Assembly: GCA_964036315.1 (NCBI GenBank)
Contig: OZ038496.1
Location: 20,002,185-20,066,184, forward strand
Direction of reading: 5' to 3'
DNA: 64,000 nucleotides
Source: Acanthosepion esculentum
Lineage: Eukaryota; Mollusca; Cephalopoda; Sepiida; Sepiidae
Shown here: positions 20,880 through 32,248 of the stretch, piece by piece
Position numbering within the stretch: the first letter of the stretch is position 1
Layout of the letters: the number at the start of each line of letters is the position of its first letter
Notes under the pieces: model-generated
Seen by the model: the letters and a program-made list of their open reading frames with translations, nothing else
What the model was told of the DNA's origin: nothing
The model's database searches: none
Made by a program: the position numbers and the translations under genes

Positions 20880-20972
20880 AAATACTAGTAAGATTTTAGC
20901 AGCAAAACTGAAGTACATGATCTGTAACCTGAAGCTGAAGACATTTTTCACATACACTTTTATTCAAGCATA
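20880..20972 (+). CDS. candidate exon, function unknown
   Basis: A strong acceptor (TTTCTTTTGTTTCTTTCAG, AG at 20878-20879) leads into a frame that enters with one base. It runs about 30 codons (NTSKILAAKLKYMICNLKLK at the start) to a TAA at about 20970-20972. It is lysine-rich. The one-base entry phase would match a donor at 18259 of the preceding candidate. The first 14 bases also contain GTAAGA. Evidence is splice signal plus open frame only. Confidence 0.2.
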
Positions 20973-21239
20973 AAAAGTACTGGGGATTGATGAGGATTTT
21001 ACTGGTGTCATTCAGTTTGGGGATGGTGAACTATAATTCACAAAGTCTAAGATTTGCTTTATATATACACTTAGTTGAGGCAAAATTTAAAACTGTAAAA
21101 TCTGAGCTTGCATTTCTAGTGTCAGAAGTCATGGGATATTTCATTTCCCCAGCTCAGCAAGGAAAAAGCAAAATCTTCTTAGAAAATAAAAGTAATCCTT
21201 TCCGCTGAAGAATCAGTTTCTTATTAACCCATTAATACT

Positions 21240-21345
21240 TTGCATTATTTAAATTGTTCAGACTGTTGTCCTCATCTTTGTTGCCGTATTCACAACATTT
21301 CGACCATTGTATCCTCCAGAACTTCTTCAGGTGATTGGAATTTTA
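21240..21345 (-). repeat. dispersed hammerhead-core-like repeat H
   Basis: Minus-strand reading: CACCTGAAGAAG, a weak hairpin, GTCGAAATGTTGTGAA, then GGCAACAAAGATGAGGAC. It is the same module as 32937-33010 (minus), 33060-33160 (plus) and the parent of the satellite at 51.8 kb. CTGAAGA and GAAA are separated by a stem-loop as in a hammerhead stem II, but no third helix or cleavage site can be placed. Confidence 0.5.
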
Positions 21346-21764
21346 AGTCTAACCTTTTATTTCATCCACTGGGATTAGATTGTTCTAGTTCCACATGCCA
21401 TGTACCTTCCAGATATCTCAATCTGAGTTATCTCCCTTTAATCCAACTCTCCAAATTTTTGTTCACTGGATTCAACCAACACTTTTATCCACTGCACCAT
21501 GTGTCCTTGTATTCAAGTATTAATTATAGAAATAAAAATAAAAATATGGTATTAATTAGAAGTTTCTAAAAAAATTCCAGTATTAATTAGATGTTTGTAA
21601 ATCCAATTTTAACCTATTTATGAATAACACCCAAATAATTGGGTGTGGTCTTAATTAGCTCTGGGCACCAAGTCTAATATATTGGATTATAATATTTTTG
21701 TATTACAGGGTGCATCAAAAATAACAGCCTTTGTTGGTTCCAATCGCCACAAGGAATGATGGCA

Positions 21765-22102
21765 AAACACTTGCTCCACCCCGATTTGTAGGCAGAAGCC
21801 CACAAATGCATGCTGGGATTTTTTCTAAGCCAATAAAATAGGCCAGTTCTTGGTTCCATCTGACTCAGTCCTGGTCTGTCTTGTCTCTACGTTCACTTGT
21901 CCAAACTTGCTCTTGTGTGCCAACCCCAATTCTTAGTTTGTGAACTTTTTGCCTTGCGTACATTGTTTGCTTGGTTTATATTATTTTTTGCTTCATTCTT
22001 TTCTTTTTCTTGTAATTGTTTATTGCAAGCTTTGTCAAATCTGTTTGTTGAGTAATTCTGTTATTCATTTATTTTACATTTAACAATGGCTACTCACTGT
22101 AC
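21765..22102 (+). repeat. dispersed repeat W, copy 3
   Basis: Same order as 5590-5916: AATGCATGCTGGGATTTTTT, CCAATAAAAT, a T-rich tract, and the end AACAATGGCTACTCACTGTA. Confidence 0.55.
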
Positions 22103-22212
22103 ACCATTTTTTAATTTATTAACTTTTATTGAACAAAAATAAATTACAGTAGTTTAAGAAAATTTATAAGTATTGTGACATGAAAACAACATGATTTGTT
22201 ATGATTAACAAG

Positions 22213-22443
22213 TTATTTAATATGTTCTAAATATTCTACTTCATGTTCGATACAACACTGAACCGTGTCATCAGCACTCCTACAAATCATTTGACACATT
22301 TCTATATTAATTCCAGAAAACTTATCAAAAATTGCTTGTTTTAATTTAGGAATTGTTTTCGGATTGAGTCTGTAAATGAGATCTTTCAGTACACCCCACA
22401 AGAAAAAAGTCTGATAATCATGACGGTCATTCAATTGTTCCAC
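22213..22443 (-). pseudogene. DDE transposase C-terminus remnant (mariner/IS630-like)
   Basis: On minus a frame of about 76 codons encodes FFLWGVLKDLIYR, then NPKTIPKLKQAI, EMCQMICRSADD and an end with EYLEHIK. This order (FFLWG-LKD, P-TI-ELK, EMC, a C-terminal EH) matches the C-terminal part of the DDE endonuclease family of mariner-like transposases. The catalytic N-terminal and central parts are absent, so it is a fragment. A LINE 3' block (AGAGAACCATGATCAC) abuts it at 22465. Confidence 0.7.
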
Positions 22444-23059
22444 ATTGTCCTAACCACCTCTGTAGAGAACCATGATCACTTACATCCTGAAGGGGCATGG
22501 CAATTCGCAGATAATAAAAAAAAAAACCTGACATGAATCTGCGAAAATATGGGCAACATCCTTCTCCTTGTGTGTCTCCAAAAAAACTCAGTGGTTCAGT
22601 TAAGAATATTTGCGATGATTTTCTGTTCAAAATAACTATTTATTGATGTACTAGCAATGTCATCTGAAAGAACTTAAATTACTTTTCTGGGTTGTAGGTC
22701 TAGACCTTTCCTAAGTATATAATTGGAGGGGTGAGTTTGTGTGCAGAAGGGGGAGAAAACTAACCAGAATGGAGAGGAGCAATAGTCTTAAGAGATGCCT
22801 TCATTTTTTTTTCTTTTTCCTTTCTGCCAAATCTGATTATAAATTGTCACGCTCCCAGTGTCAAATATCTCATCAGATGTAAGGAATGTGTCGCTCTCTC
22901 AGTTTGTCTGTTTGTATTGCTGTCTCTGCAAATGAGTTACTTTATTCCCAACAGACTGAGACAAATGAAAGTTTTCTGTAACACGATTCAATGAGAAAGC
23001 AATTTTCAAGAAGTGAGATTAACTAAATACGGATTAATTAAAACAGTTGATTAAGCAAG

Positions 23060-23390
23060 GAGGCCAGTTGGAGTAATGGATAATGGCTCAGATAGATGAA
23101 TCAGAGAACCGCGTTTGAATTCCACTTGAGTTTATTATATTCACTTACATGCTAATACCCTTAGGAAAGGTATGAATCCATCTCTTTTCCCCCAACTAAG
23201 GGTAAATAGCATGACAGACTGGGTCCTATGGCCTTGGCTGGCAACTGGTCAAGGAGAAAGAAAAGCTCTTAATTCAAAACCAAGTGGAGAGGGTGAGGCT
23301 CTGTCAAGCTATCTTGTCCAGGAAACACCACCACCACTGCAGCTGCAATACACATAGTGCCCCTATGACCCTCATGGGTTACAGGTCACA
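23060..23390 (+). mobile_element. tRNA-derived SINE, family 2
   Basis: The tRNA-like head GGAGTAATGGATAATGGCTC and B-box-like GCGTTTGAATTCCAC (about 23072-23130) are followed by the body CTTAGGAAAGGTATGAATCC, GACAGACTGGGTCCTATGG and CTGGCAACTGGTC. The 3' part (CACCACCACTGCAGCTGC) resembles the copy at 53.9 kb. Confidence 0.75.
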
Positions 23391-23987
23391 TGATCATGAA
23401 TTAATCAATTAAAATAAAGAAAAATCTTAAATCCAGTGTTGTACTCACTTAGAAATTGTTAAATTTTAGGGATTGACTAGATAAGATTAAGAACAAGACT
23501 AGATTGTGGAGGGGTCTACAAGTCTCTTGCACTGGCCATTCAAAGGTGAGCCTTCATGTTGGAGGACAACCAGCTGTGGTTTAGCCTGGAAAAGGATGTT
23601 CTCTGCTGGGTCTACTTGCCTAAGACATGCTATACATGAAGGAATACTTATTGGGCTTTTAACCCACATATGTGTAAGGATCTGGTCAGTTACTCAGCTG
23701 TTTTATGAACTTCATAATAAAGGCTCGCCTTTTTTCTTTTAACAGTAATTATAAAGAAAAATGAAAGTATGTGATAATATTAATTAAAAAAAAGGATCAG
23801 AATCATTAAATTTTATAATTATTTGTCAAACCGATCATATTTCTAAAATCAGCTCTCAACTGAGCGATCACCCTAATTTGTCTTCTCAGTGGGTAAGGCA
23901 CAATTCACCAAAAATTACACTTATGCTCCACTTAATTTTGGCAACAAAGCCCGAGTCACTACCCAGCATCTCTTCTTGCTTGGCTCT

Positions 23988-25148
23988 ACAGCAGTGTTTC
24001 CCAACCTTTTCTTCCTTGTGGCCCATTTTTGGTGTCAAAAAAACTTCAGTCCCACATAAGCGCAAATAGAAATTCCATGTAAAGGGAAATAAATTTTATA
24101 TACAAAAGCAAAATGTAGTAGAAAATATAAATTCTGACTAATGACTATGCTAAAAAAAATACAGTAAAAACTCTCAAAAGAAATTGAAGGAAGGAAATTT
24201 AAATTCAATTTTAACAATAAAATCTAAAACAGGCATTTCCTGTAAATAAAAAAAGTTTGATAAATTATAAATAACTAACGATGGAAATGTGGATTAATGT
24301 TGCTGATGTAAGACAGCTGTCCAAAAGTAATGGATTCAAAAGCTAAAATAACATTTTTGTTAATTAATTCTGTCATATTATAACTTACATTAAATGCATA
24401 AAAATTGCTGGTCTCAAATAAATAAACACAAAGTCTTTTTAACACCATTAATAAATAAAAAAAAATATGTTTCAACAAACTTGCAACTTCGTGCCCCCAC
24501 AAAACATAGCTAAGTGCAAATTTTATAAAATGATAAATAATACGGATTTCTTTATAAAGTTGGTTCAAATATTTTAATAATTTAGTAAATGTTTATAAAT
24601 TAATGAACAAAAATTGTCTTCACATTTATTTCTTTATAAACTGTTAAATGGTAAACATTCCATTGCATGAGTTCTAATTGTATTAGTTTTTAGAATGTTG
24701 TAATATAAAACAATCTAATAAATAAATACTATTATTTTTATTGTAAATTCTCAAGAACAAATGTATAAATTCACATTCACCATATGTTTAGGTTTTATTA
24801 TAATTCTAATCATCGCTTTTTAAAACAATAAACAATGCCATGGAGGTAAAAATAATAGCAGTGTCAAGGGAAAAACCGTCCTTTTAACACTCTGGTTTTT
24901 TGGGGGGCAAGTTCAAGTTTTCCAAGGTTTCAAATCAATTTAATAAATATAATTTATTATAAGAAAACAAAAGATATCTGAATTTTTTGCCTTGAAAAAT
25001 AAAGTTAAGCAGTTTATGTTTTCATAATTTTACACCAGTAGTAAAAATAAATAATGGAATTTCAAATCCCACCTATTTTTCTTGGGCCAACTCCAGGCCC
25101 ATTTTAAATATTTCTCAAGCCCACTTGCTGAGAATGACTGCTTTACAT
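23988..25148. mobile_element. possible non-autonomous hAT-like element
   Basis: Starts CAGCAGTGTTTCCCAAC and ends with a similar inverted terminus (on minus AAGCAGTCATTCTCAGC, about 12 of 17 matches). Both ends continue into GGCCCA...T. The start resembles the CAG-GTTTCCCAAC-type ends of hAT MITEs. No 8-bp target duplication can be confirmed. The 1.1-kb AT-rich interior has no transposase frame. Confidence 0.35.
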
Positions 25149-25179
25149 CTTGTTCACAAATTCTCATTCAGGGCACTTT

Positions 25180-25455
25180 GACATACCGTAATGGTTTGCA
25201 AGCTTGTCTTGATAGGTCAATTATGATTGAATAGTGAGTTCCATCCTCACTAGGTGCTTCATACTTTTGGCCTTGTGTCACATCTAAGTATGCTTAGAAA
25301 ATCATTATGGGCCCATTGACATAATGCAATGATTAGCAAGTTTGTCTTATTAGAACAGTTACAACTGAGTTGTGAGTTCAATCTTCACTGGGTGCCCCAT
25401 ACTTTTGGCCTTTTGCCACATCTAAGCTACACTTAGAAAATCATAATAAATTCTC
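25180..25455 (+). repeat. tandem dimer of tRNA-like SINE unit (138-bp period), family Z
   Basis: GACATA...ATG, then AGCAAG/GCAAGC TTGTCTT, a B-box-like AGTGAGTTCCATCCTCACT or GTGAGTTCAATCTTCACT, and CATACTTTTGGCCTT repeat in order starting at 25180 and 25318. The units differ at many sites, so the dimer is old. The tRNA-like arm and head match 6465-6565 (minus). Confidence 0.7.
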
Positions 25456-25911
25456 ATTCAGCTTGGTAGTATATCTCTTCTTCTTTGTTTGTGAAAATAA
25501 AAGCTTTTGTCTTAGTAAACAATGAATGAGTTTGTACCTGCAATTAGAATAGGCACCTTGACTCATTTCACATGGACTGCTAATTACATATAAACTAATT
25601 TAAAAAAAAATATTCTTTTGTTTTTGGTGGTGGGGAGTTGTGAAGTCTGTACCAACTTTCATTGAGAAAAAATCTTTGTAGTTTGAATAATAATGATGAG
25701 GATGATTAGTTTGAAATTAAATAAAGAATTCTTATCACTCTTTACAGGTTAACACTAAAAATGGTGAAAAAATGAATCATTCCAGGTGTTCTGCTGTTCA
25801 TTTTTTTCTTTTTCATATCATGTAAATTTCCCAGCAGCATCTTTGTACAATGTTAGGGAAATCTTTGAATTCCGCTCGAGTTCATTGCACTCATTTCTGT
25901 AGAAATAGTTG

Positions 25912-25965
25912 ATTGGTTGATTTTTTTTAATGGCATATCAACCTCTATGGATTACTTCACCTTTA
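25912..25965 (-). mobile_element. SINE 3' fragment
   Basis: The AATC-family tail and CATATCAACCTCTATGG block only. Confidence 0.45.
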
Positions 25966-25982
25966 ACACTCTACATTATTCA

Positions 25983-26242
25983 TTAGTATGACTTTTCCTT
26001 CCACTGTATATGGTGGCTCCTCAAATACAAACTGCAGTAGCCTTGTTCTTGATTTAAGTCAAGGCTGTTTTTTACTGGTGCCATAGCAGGATGTGACAAC
26101 ACAATCGTTAAATTTAAATATACTGTTATTTGGTGACTGGCATCAACTGCAATGGCAGGACAAATGCTTTCTTTGATGACTGAAGTTGCGTAAAGGTTAA
26201 TGTCAAAATCGAAATATTTTGAATGCAATTGAATACCTTCAA
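25983..26242 (-). CDS. candidate exon 2 of a minus-strand gene
   Basis: On minus, an acceptor (ATTATTTTTAG, AG at 26244-26243) opens a frame entered with two bases. This matches the one-base overhang left by the candidate first exon at 37009-36838. It runs 85 codons (for example FDFDINLYATSVIKE, SICPAIAVDASHQITVYLNL) to TAA at 25983-25985, unless a weak donor GTAAAA at 26075 is used. Composition is protein-like and not repetitive, but its first bases adjoin repeat S. No family is recognised with confidence. Confidence 0.3.
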
Positions 26243-26500
26243 CTAAAAATAATATATATTGTTGATAATTCTACTATAAATAAGAATTGTTGGTAATTTT
26301 TTTTATATAAAAATGTATTGCTGTTATTTTTACTATAAAAATGTATTTTTATGCTTTCATAGGAATTCATTTTTATTTGGTTAGTGAACCTCACTATTTC
26401 CCCATAGCCGGTAGCCTAACAGGTGCTACCACCTCAGGTCAGGGTGGATCTGGGAACAACAGCAATTAAGGGTTGCACAAATACCTTTAGGAAAGATTTA
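26235..26500 (+). repeat. dispersed repeat S, copy 2
   Basis: TTGTTGGTAATTTTTTTTAT units, then CCCATAGCCGGTAGCC, ACAGGTGCTACCACC and GAACAACAGCAATTAAG. It runs into a family-2 SINE piece (to about 26620). Confidence 0.65.
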
Positions 26501-27274
26501 TTTCTCCTATGCCCATCTGTTAGCAGTGCAAATTGGGCTTTCTAGCTGCGGTTGGCCACCAGTCTTAGAGGAGAAAACTGAATGCAAAATCCCTCTACCT
26601 GACATAAAGTGCAGGTACTATGTTCGTAAAACAAAAACAATAAATTTCAACAACTATTGATGATCCCACTGAAGAACAATAATCCAGAATGTTCTTGAAA
26701 TCAATGAGATGGATGGGTGGATATTATAGACGTGTAGTATGTGACTTAAACCAATAAATATAAGAAATTTGAATTTAATGTTAATCAGGAACCTTTGATC
26801 TAAGATGAGTTGATCTGTGGTGACCCCTGTGTGTATTGGGTTCACCTTAATGGATACTAAAGTAAGCTTTTTACTTTGTGTCACATCAGAATGTAAAAAA
26901 AAAACTACCACTGAAGGTTAACTGAGAAGGTAACCTCAAAGCTACCAAGTACAGAATTGGATATCAAAGGATGTAGATAGGTTTGCCAACATAAACAGAA
27001 AGTCAACCTGGTGGAACTTGAATAATGATACACAAGACAACTGGATGACAAGAAATTATATAAATGCCTGACTGATGAGAGAAAAGCAGATTACCTCATG
27101 AGAAGAAGATCAAATGCTTGAAGAAAGGCATGAAAATCATATACCCTTTCTGGCTAATGTTAATTTAATGGAGTCCCAAAGTGAATAAACAAAAATTTTA
27201 TGTTTAGATCAAATTTAGTCTTGTATTCTTATCAGATGTTACAAACAGAATATTACCAAAGAGTATGTTTGAAT

Positions 27275-27535
27275 GATGCATGGTGGAGTAATGGATAGTG
27301 GCTCAGATTGAGGAATCGGAGAGCTGAGTTCAAATTCCAGTCATTACATTCACTTACATGCTAAAAGAAAGGGTAAATAGCAGGACAGACCGGGTTCTAT
27401 AACCTTGGATGGCAACTGGTCTACCATAAAAAGAAATGGTAACCTACTGTTGGAAATAATCTGAATTGTCAGTCATGTGTTGAAAGATACATGATCGTCT
27501 AAGCGTTTATCAATAAGGCACATAATTGACTGGAT
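27275..27535 (+). mobile_element. tRNA-derived SINE, family 2, near full length
   Basis: The head GGTGGAGTAATGGATAGTGG (A-box region) and GAGTTCAAATTCCAG (B box) are followed by AGCAGGACAGACCGGGTTC and GGCAACTGGTC. It ends with a TGTCAGTCATG...ATAATTGACTGG tail shared with 41.4 and 61.6 kb. Confidence 0.8.
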
Positions 27536-28149
27536 GATGTTTGAAGGTCACTTGCCTTTTTATTACTTGTCACTTTCTACTTTAAGAATTGCTGGCAGAA
27601 AAGTGATAATTTAATGGCTGAATATAAAATGCATTTTTCACTCTATTTATTTTTTTTGTTTAATTTAGAGGAAAAATGCATCAAATATCTGACCATGTGT
27701 CACTGAAGTTAATTATAATGATGTAATAGATACATGTACACATCAATAAGTGATGTGCAAGGTATAAAAAAGGACATTTTGTGCTCTAGAATAAAGGACC
27801 CTCTATAAGGATTTGTATCTAATGCGCTGAAGGAACTTTTCATTAAAGATAAAATACAGTCAACATGTGAACTTGCTGAAAAATTGGGGATAAATCAGTC
27901 AAATCAGGTCAGAGGTTAATTTATTTTTCAAAAGTAATTTCTTGTTCAAAATTTTCAAAGTCAAAATTAGGCCTCATTCTTGAGGCTGCAGCGGCCTTGA
28001 TGCCAGGAAATAATGTATATGCAAATGTCCAATGAGTACTAACTGATACTGATCTTCTCAAGAATTGCAACTTGTTGGAACAGACTTCTGCATGAATGCA
28101 CAACAAACTTGATCTCAAAGTCAAAGGTCATTCATTATTGTGGGTGAAG

Positions 28150-28440
28150 AGAAAAATAGAATTTACTACCCAGTACAGGGATTGAGCTCACAACCTTCAG
28201 CCAACTAGCTAGCTTTTAATGGAGGTGTCACCCCTATTGAATGGAATAAGATCTCCCAATGGAGTTCTATAAAAACCATTTTTTTCTTTATTGAGTTTTT
28301 GCTCAGTTGTTTGAAGAGACGTTGTCACTCTGCTTTAACTCCACTCAAAATTTTTGCCAGTTGCTCGATTTCTGAGAAATTCAAATTGAGAGTGGGAGAG
28401 AAGTAAAAAGAAGACGAGGAAGTCAAAACAAACAAAGAAT
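28150..28440. repeat. direct duplication, copy 1
   Basis: Matches 28675-28975 in the same orientation, with a 528-bp offset. Shared text includes GGGATTGAGCTCACAACC/GGGATTGAGCTGACAACC, TGTCACCCCT and GAAGTCAAAACAAA. On minus the first part has a B-box-like GCTCAATCCC, so it may be a tRNA-derived repeat. Confidence 0.65.
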
Positions 28441-28674
28441 ATTACTTAATTTTTTAATCATTTCACCTCAAGCAATGTGGTAATAACACTAGAATGAAGG
28501 GGATTACAGGGGGTTAAAGAGAATGAGAAAACTGAGAATAGAGAGAATTAAGGGATGGACAAAAAAGGGAACCGGATTCATGAAGACAGAAGATGGCGAT
28601 TAATGTTACATTTGAATTTTAGTTATTATCATTATTATGCATGTATACTACATAAAAATGTGTGGTTGAAGAGG

Positions 28675-28975
28675 AAGATAAAAATGAAATTTAATGCCTA
28701 GCAGAGGGATTGAGCTGACAACCATCAGTCAAATATCTAGTGAATAGAAATGTCACCCCTGTTAACTGGAATAAGACCTCCCAATAGAACTCTATAAAAT
28801 CTAATGCTTTTTCTCTATTCAGCTTTTGGTCAGTTGCCTGGAGAGACTTTGTCAATCTGCTTTTTTGTCCCTCTCAGGATTTTTGCCAGTTCGTTGATTG
28901 CTGAGAAAGTCAAAGAGTGTGAAAGAGAAGAAAAAAAATAAAAGAATAGGAAGTCAAAACAAAGACTTTTACTTA
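28675..28975. repeat. direct duplication, copy 2
   Basis: Second copy of 28150-28440, roughly 80 percent alike by eye. The spacer between them (28440-28670) is unique and purine-rich. Confidence 0.65.
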
Positions 28976-28984
28976 ATTGAAACT

Positions 28985-29115
28985 GCAATTATCTATCCTC
29001 CTTAACCTCATAATCTACATCTGCAACTTCCTCCTCTTACATTCATATCACACACCTCACTCACATAGCTTCTACCTTGAGTGGCTCTTAAGCCTTGCAT
29101 TAGGTAAACATTAGT
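28985..29115 (+). repeat. dispersed repeat T fragment
   Basis: Shares TCTACCTTGAGTGGCTCTT and the flanking CTCATTCA...TTGCATTAGG order with 32035-32100, 44575-44715 and, inverted, 32685-32830. Confidence 0.55.
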
Positions 29116-29302
29116 GTTTAAAACAATACTGGTCATCCATGGGACCAACCTTTAAAAATCTACAGAAAGCGGCAACCTAGTATGGTGAAGCTGTTACTAC
29201 ACAGTTAAATCTACAGGGTTAATCTAAAACACAGTAGATTTTTTTTTCTATAACAAAAATTTAACTATATTAGTATTTTGGAACTTCAGTGCAATAATAT
29301 AT

Positions 29303-29425
29303 TGCATATTGCATTTATATACATATCGCATATTACATATATTGCATTTATATACATATCGCATATTACATATATTGCATTTATATATATATCGCATATT
29401 ACATATATTGCATTTATATATAATA
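29303..29425. repeat. 33-bp tandem repeat, about 3.7 copies
   Basis: Unit starts TTGCATTTATATACATATCG and repeats at 29309, 29342, 29375 and 29408. The unit length is a multiple of three, so both strands show artificial repetitive frames. Confidence 0.95.
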
Positions 29426-29429
29426 TATA

Positions 29430-30650
29430 TAATAATCATTTCTTATTAGATTCCCTAATAACTGCTTGTATTTCACTTTTGTGTTTCCAAATTTAAGGAA
29501 ATACATAAAGCTTAAAAGAATGGGTGTAGTTTATCATATGAAGCCTATGACTTCTATTTCTAATGTATATCATAATCTAGTCTGAAGTGAGAGATGTTAG
29601 ACAAGTTATTTGTTATCATCTTTACAAGACCAGGTCTTAAAAGGGTGAATTGGCCAAGACAATAATTGATGCCATAACTGTCAAACTAAATCTGTCTGTT
29701 CACTTTGAGAAATGGGTGATTAGCCAATGCTCTAATGGCATGAGGGTTCTATTCCTGATTTTCATGAAGATAATCATGCAATATCTTGAAAAGAGGTTGT
29801 CAAAGTGAAAGGTTGATGAGGTCTGCTCTCAATCGATTATTTGGCCAGACTAGGTGTCAAGGAGGGTTGTACATAAACTGACCAAAAGTTGACAGCTAGC
29901 CAAGTGTTTGGGATTGGTGGAAAAGTGTCTAAGAGGAGATTCTTCAGGGTTGCCTACATTTCTTCTTCCCATTCAAACTGCTCCAATTTTATCAGAAGAT
30001 CTAAATTCCTTTACATTTATCTACGAGATATGGTTCTGATAAACAACCTATTTAATTAGCTCTTTATACCTAAAAATGTTAGATTCTCTGAAGGGAAAAG
30101 GAGTTCCATATACCCAGCCTCCATCTGGACCAAATTGCAAATAGTCTGAAGCTAAGATCTAATGGAAACAAATGGGAGTAAGAATAATAGTAAACAAATT
30201 TTGATGTAATTTGTTTTATGTCATATCAACCTTTCCCAGGTTGTTTAATGCTAAATTCAGTTATTTGATAAACAACAGATAGGTAGATAGAGTTATGCCT
30301 TGCAGAAGAGTCAAAAAGGTAGACATAAATTTGATTTGCATGTGAGTCCAAAATTTAGACATAGGGACAGTAAACAGGTGACCCTTTTTAGGAGGGGGCT
30401 TACCTTTCTGCCCAGGGATGCAGTCAGAATATTGAGCTCAACTAATAAGGCTACATAATTTACAAAAGGTCTTGTTTATGAGGCATTATCACCTATTTAC
30501 TCTGAAATTGTTTTGTTTTTTAGTATTTTAATGACTGTCTACATGGGAAGCAATCATTTAACTCAAATTATTTAATCTTAAGGAGGAGAGATAGTAAATG
30601 TCAAATGTTTTTCTTCATAAAACGTTTTGTCCCTGTTGCTGAGTTATTAA
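29430..30650. other. AT-rich stretch with only fragments
   Basis: One tRNA-like arm (GAGGGTTCTATTCCTGA near 29746) and one SINE-tail fragment (about 30211-30250) are seen. Otherwise there is no recognisable gene or repeat. Confidence 0.4.
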
Positions 30651-30685
30651 AGCAATCTGAAAACAAACAAAGAGGCTGCTAAAAG

Positions 30686-30810
30686 TTTAACACAAGCAAA
30701 AATTGTTCATTTTACCTCAATGATCTATGTGCAGATGTGAAAATATGTTTGGCTATCTGTCAGTTTAACTCAACCAAAAAATGTTCATTTCACCTCAGTG
30801 ATTTTGATAT
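30686..30810 (+). repeat. duplicated 40-bp block
   Basis: GTTTAAC, a CAA block and AAATGTTCATTTYACCTCARTGAT occur twice about 75 bases apart (30688 and 30763). Confidence 0.6.
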
Positions 30811-31075
30811 ATATATGTGTGTGTGTGTGTGAAAATATTTTATTTGTCAGACAGTCTATATACTTTTATATGTAAGTAAACAACTCCAAGTATTGCTTCA
30901 AACACAGTAACAATGCCTTCATCAGATGATGACTATAGATTAAAGCATTTTTTTGTTGGGCTAGCATGCTGGTTCAAAACATCATTATGATTAACAGAAC
31001 CCCCCACCCCACTGGCAGTACCTCATGATACCACCAGGATTTGTTTGTTTACTGTCAAATTGTGGCAGTACCAGA

Positions 31076-31106
<31 letters not shown>

Positions 31107-31265
31107 GATAAGTCAAAAAGCAGTGCCTCATGTTTTTATAGGTATCAGTTATTTGTTTGCCATTTGTATTACAAATATACAAGAAGGTAGAAATCAGTGA
31201 AAGACATGTTTATCTAACCATTTATTCAGAGGAAGATTATTAAGGAACTACACCAAGTTGTTTTA

Positions 31266-31394
31266 TTAATACTTGCAATGTTCAAAGTGTCCTCCTCCAT
31301 GATCAGTAAATAATTGCTGATGAGCAAGCTGAAAGTGGCACACATGCTCGCAGAGGTTGATATCATTTTCCGTCCAACTTTGCAGTGATTTGAG
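31266..31394 (-). pseudogene. mariner-like transposase C-terminus remnant
   Basis: On minus, about 42 codons encode LKSLQSWTENDINLCEH, then AHQQLFTDHGGGHFEHCKY followed by TAA at 31268-31266. GGGHFEH near the C-terminus is characteristic of the mariner/DDE endonuclease family. Upstream, similarity continues in another frame (INPPQKLKA), indicating a frameshift near 31395. The catalytic residues lie outside the preserved part. Confidence 0.7.
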
Positions 31395-31799
31395 CTTTTA
31401 GTTTCTGGGGTGGGTTAATATCAAATTTCTGGGCCAAATGGCATGCTGTCATAGATTGATTTCATTACATTTGTAATAATGTTTCGGGGCTGCTATGTGT
31501 TGATTCATTGAAAGGTAATTCATGGGTCAATTGGTTTCAGATTCCAAACTAATGATAATAACCAGCAAAAGAAAAAGAATTAAATAAAAATTAATTACCT
31601 GCAAAACTAATATGAAAAATATAACTGGTGCTGCCCAATCCTCACTGTCCAGCCTTAACAGAGTTCAAAAGAACTTACACGGCCTTGTGGGTGATGAATT
31701 ATTCTCTACCCTGCAAACTTTTTGCATAGTTAAAAAAATCACCATCCTTTCGCTATTATATCGCTATTATTATGGCAAATGTTTGTATTACATTACTTA

Positions 31800-32100
31800 G
31801 TGCCACCAGTTCAGACCTTCACATCTAGAACCTAACATGCCATGTTAAATGTGGCAAACCATCCCCATTCCTTTCATATTCCTTTGATAAAAAGCAAGTT
31901 CTACTCAGTTTCTTCTCCAGAACTGTTACTTTGCAGAAGAAACTCCTGCAAGAATGCTTCCCTGATAATTACAATTTTGGTCTCTTTACATCCAGAATCA
32001 ACTGATATCCATCTTACTCATCCTCAAAAAACCCCCATTCCTTACAATTTCATTCAGTAACACTCTACCTTGAGTGGACCTTGGACCCTATAGTTCATCC
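31800..32100 (+). repeat. dispersed repeat T, longer copy
   Basis: Matches 63700-63990: CCATTCCTTTCATATTCC, a TTGATA..A..AAG block, GAATGCTTCCC and the CTCTACCTTGAGTGG end. About 300 bases; class unknown. Confidence 0.55.
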
Positions 32101-32159
32101 TATCAACAAATAAAAAAAGACTGTCTTCCTGGAATACAAGTGCTACTTTTGACTCACCA

Positions 32160-32167
32160 CACGCGCG

Positions 32168-32233
<66 letters not shown>
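32160..32233. repeat. (CA)n array with CG-rich start
   Basis: ACGCGCGTGCGCGC passes into about 60 bases of CA repeats, a potential Z-DNA-forming tract. Confidence 0.95.
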
Positions 32234-32234
<1 letters not shown>

Positions 32235-32248
32235 GTTTTATTAAAAAA

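Noticed and set aside
29248..29496. Repetitive frames on both strands (CNICNMRYIYK type)
   Set aside because: Caused by a 33-bp AT-rich tandem repeat, a multiple of three.
31317..31345. Hammerhead core CTGATGAGCAAGCTGAAAG
   Set aside because: The hairpin would have a two-base loop, and the sequence is explained as the antisense of transposase codons.
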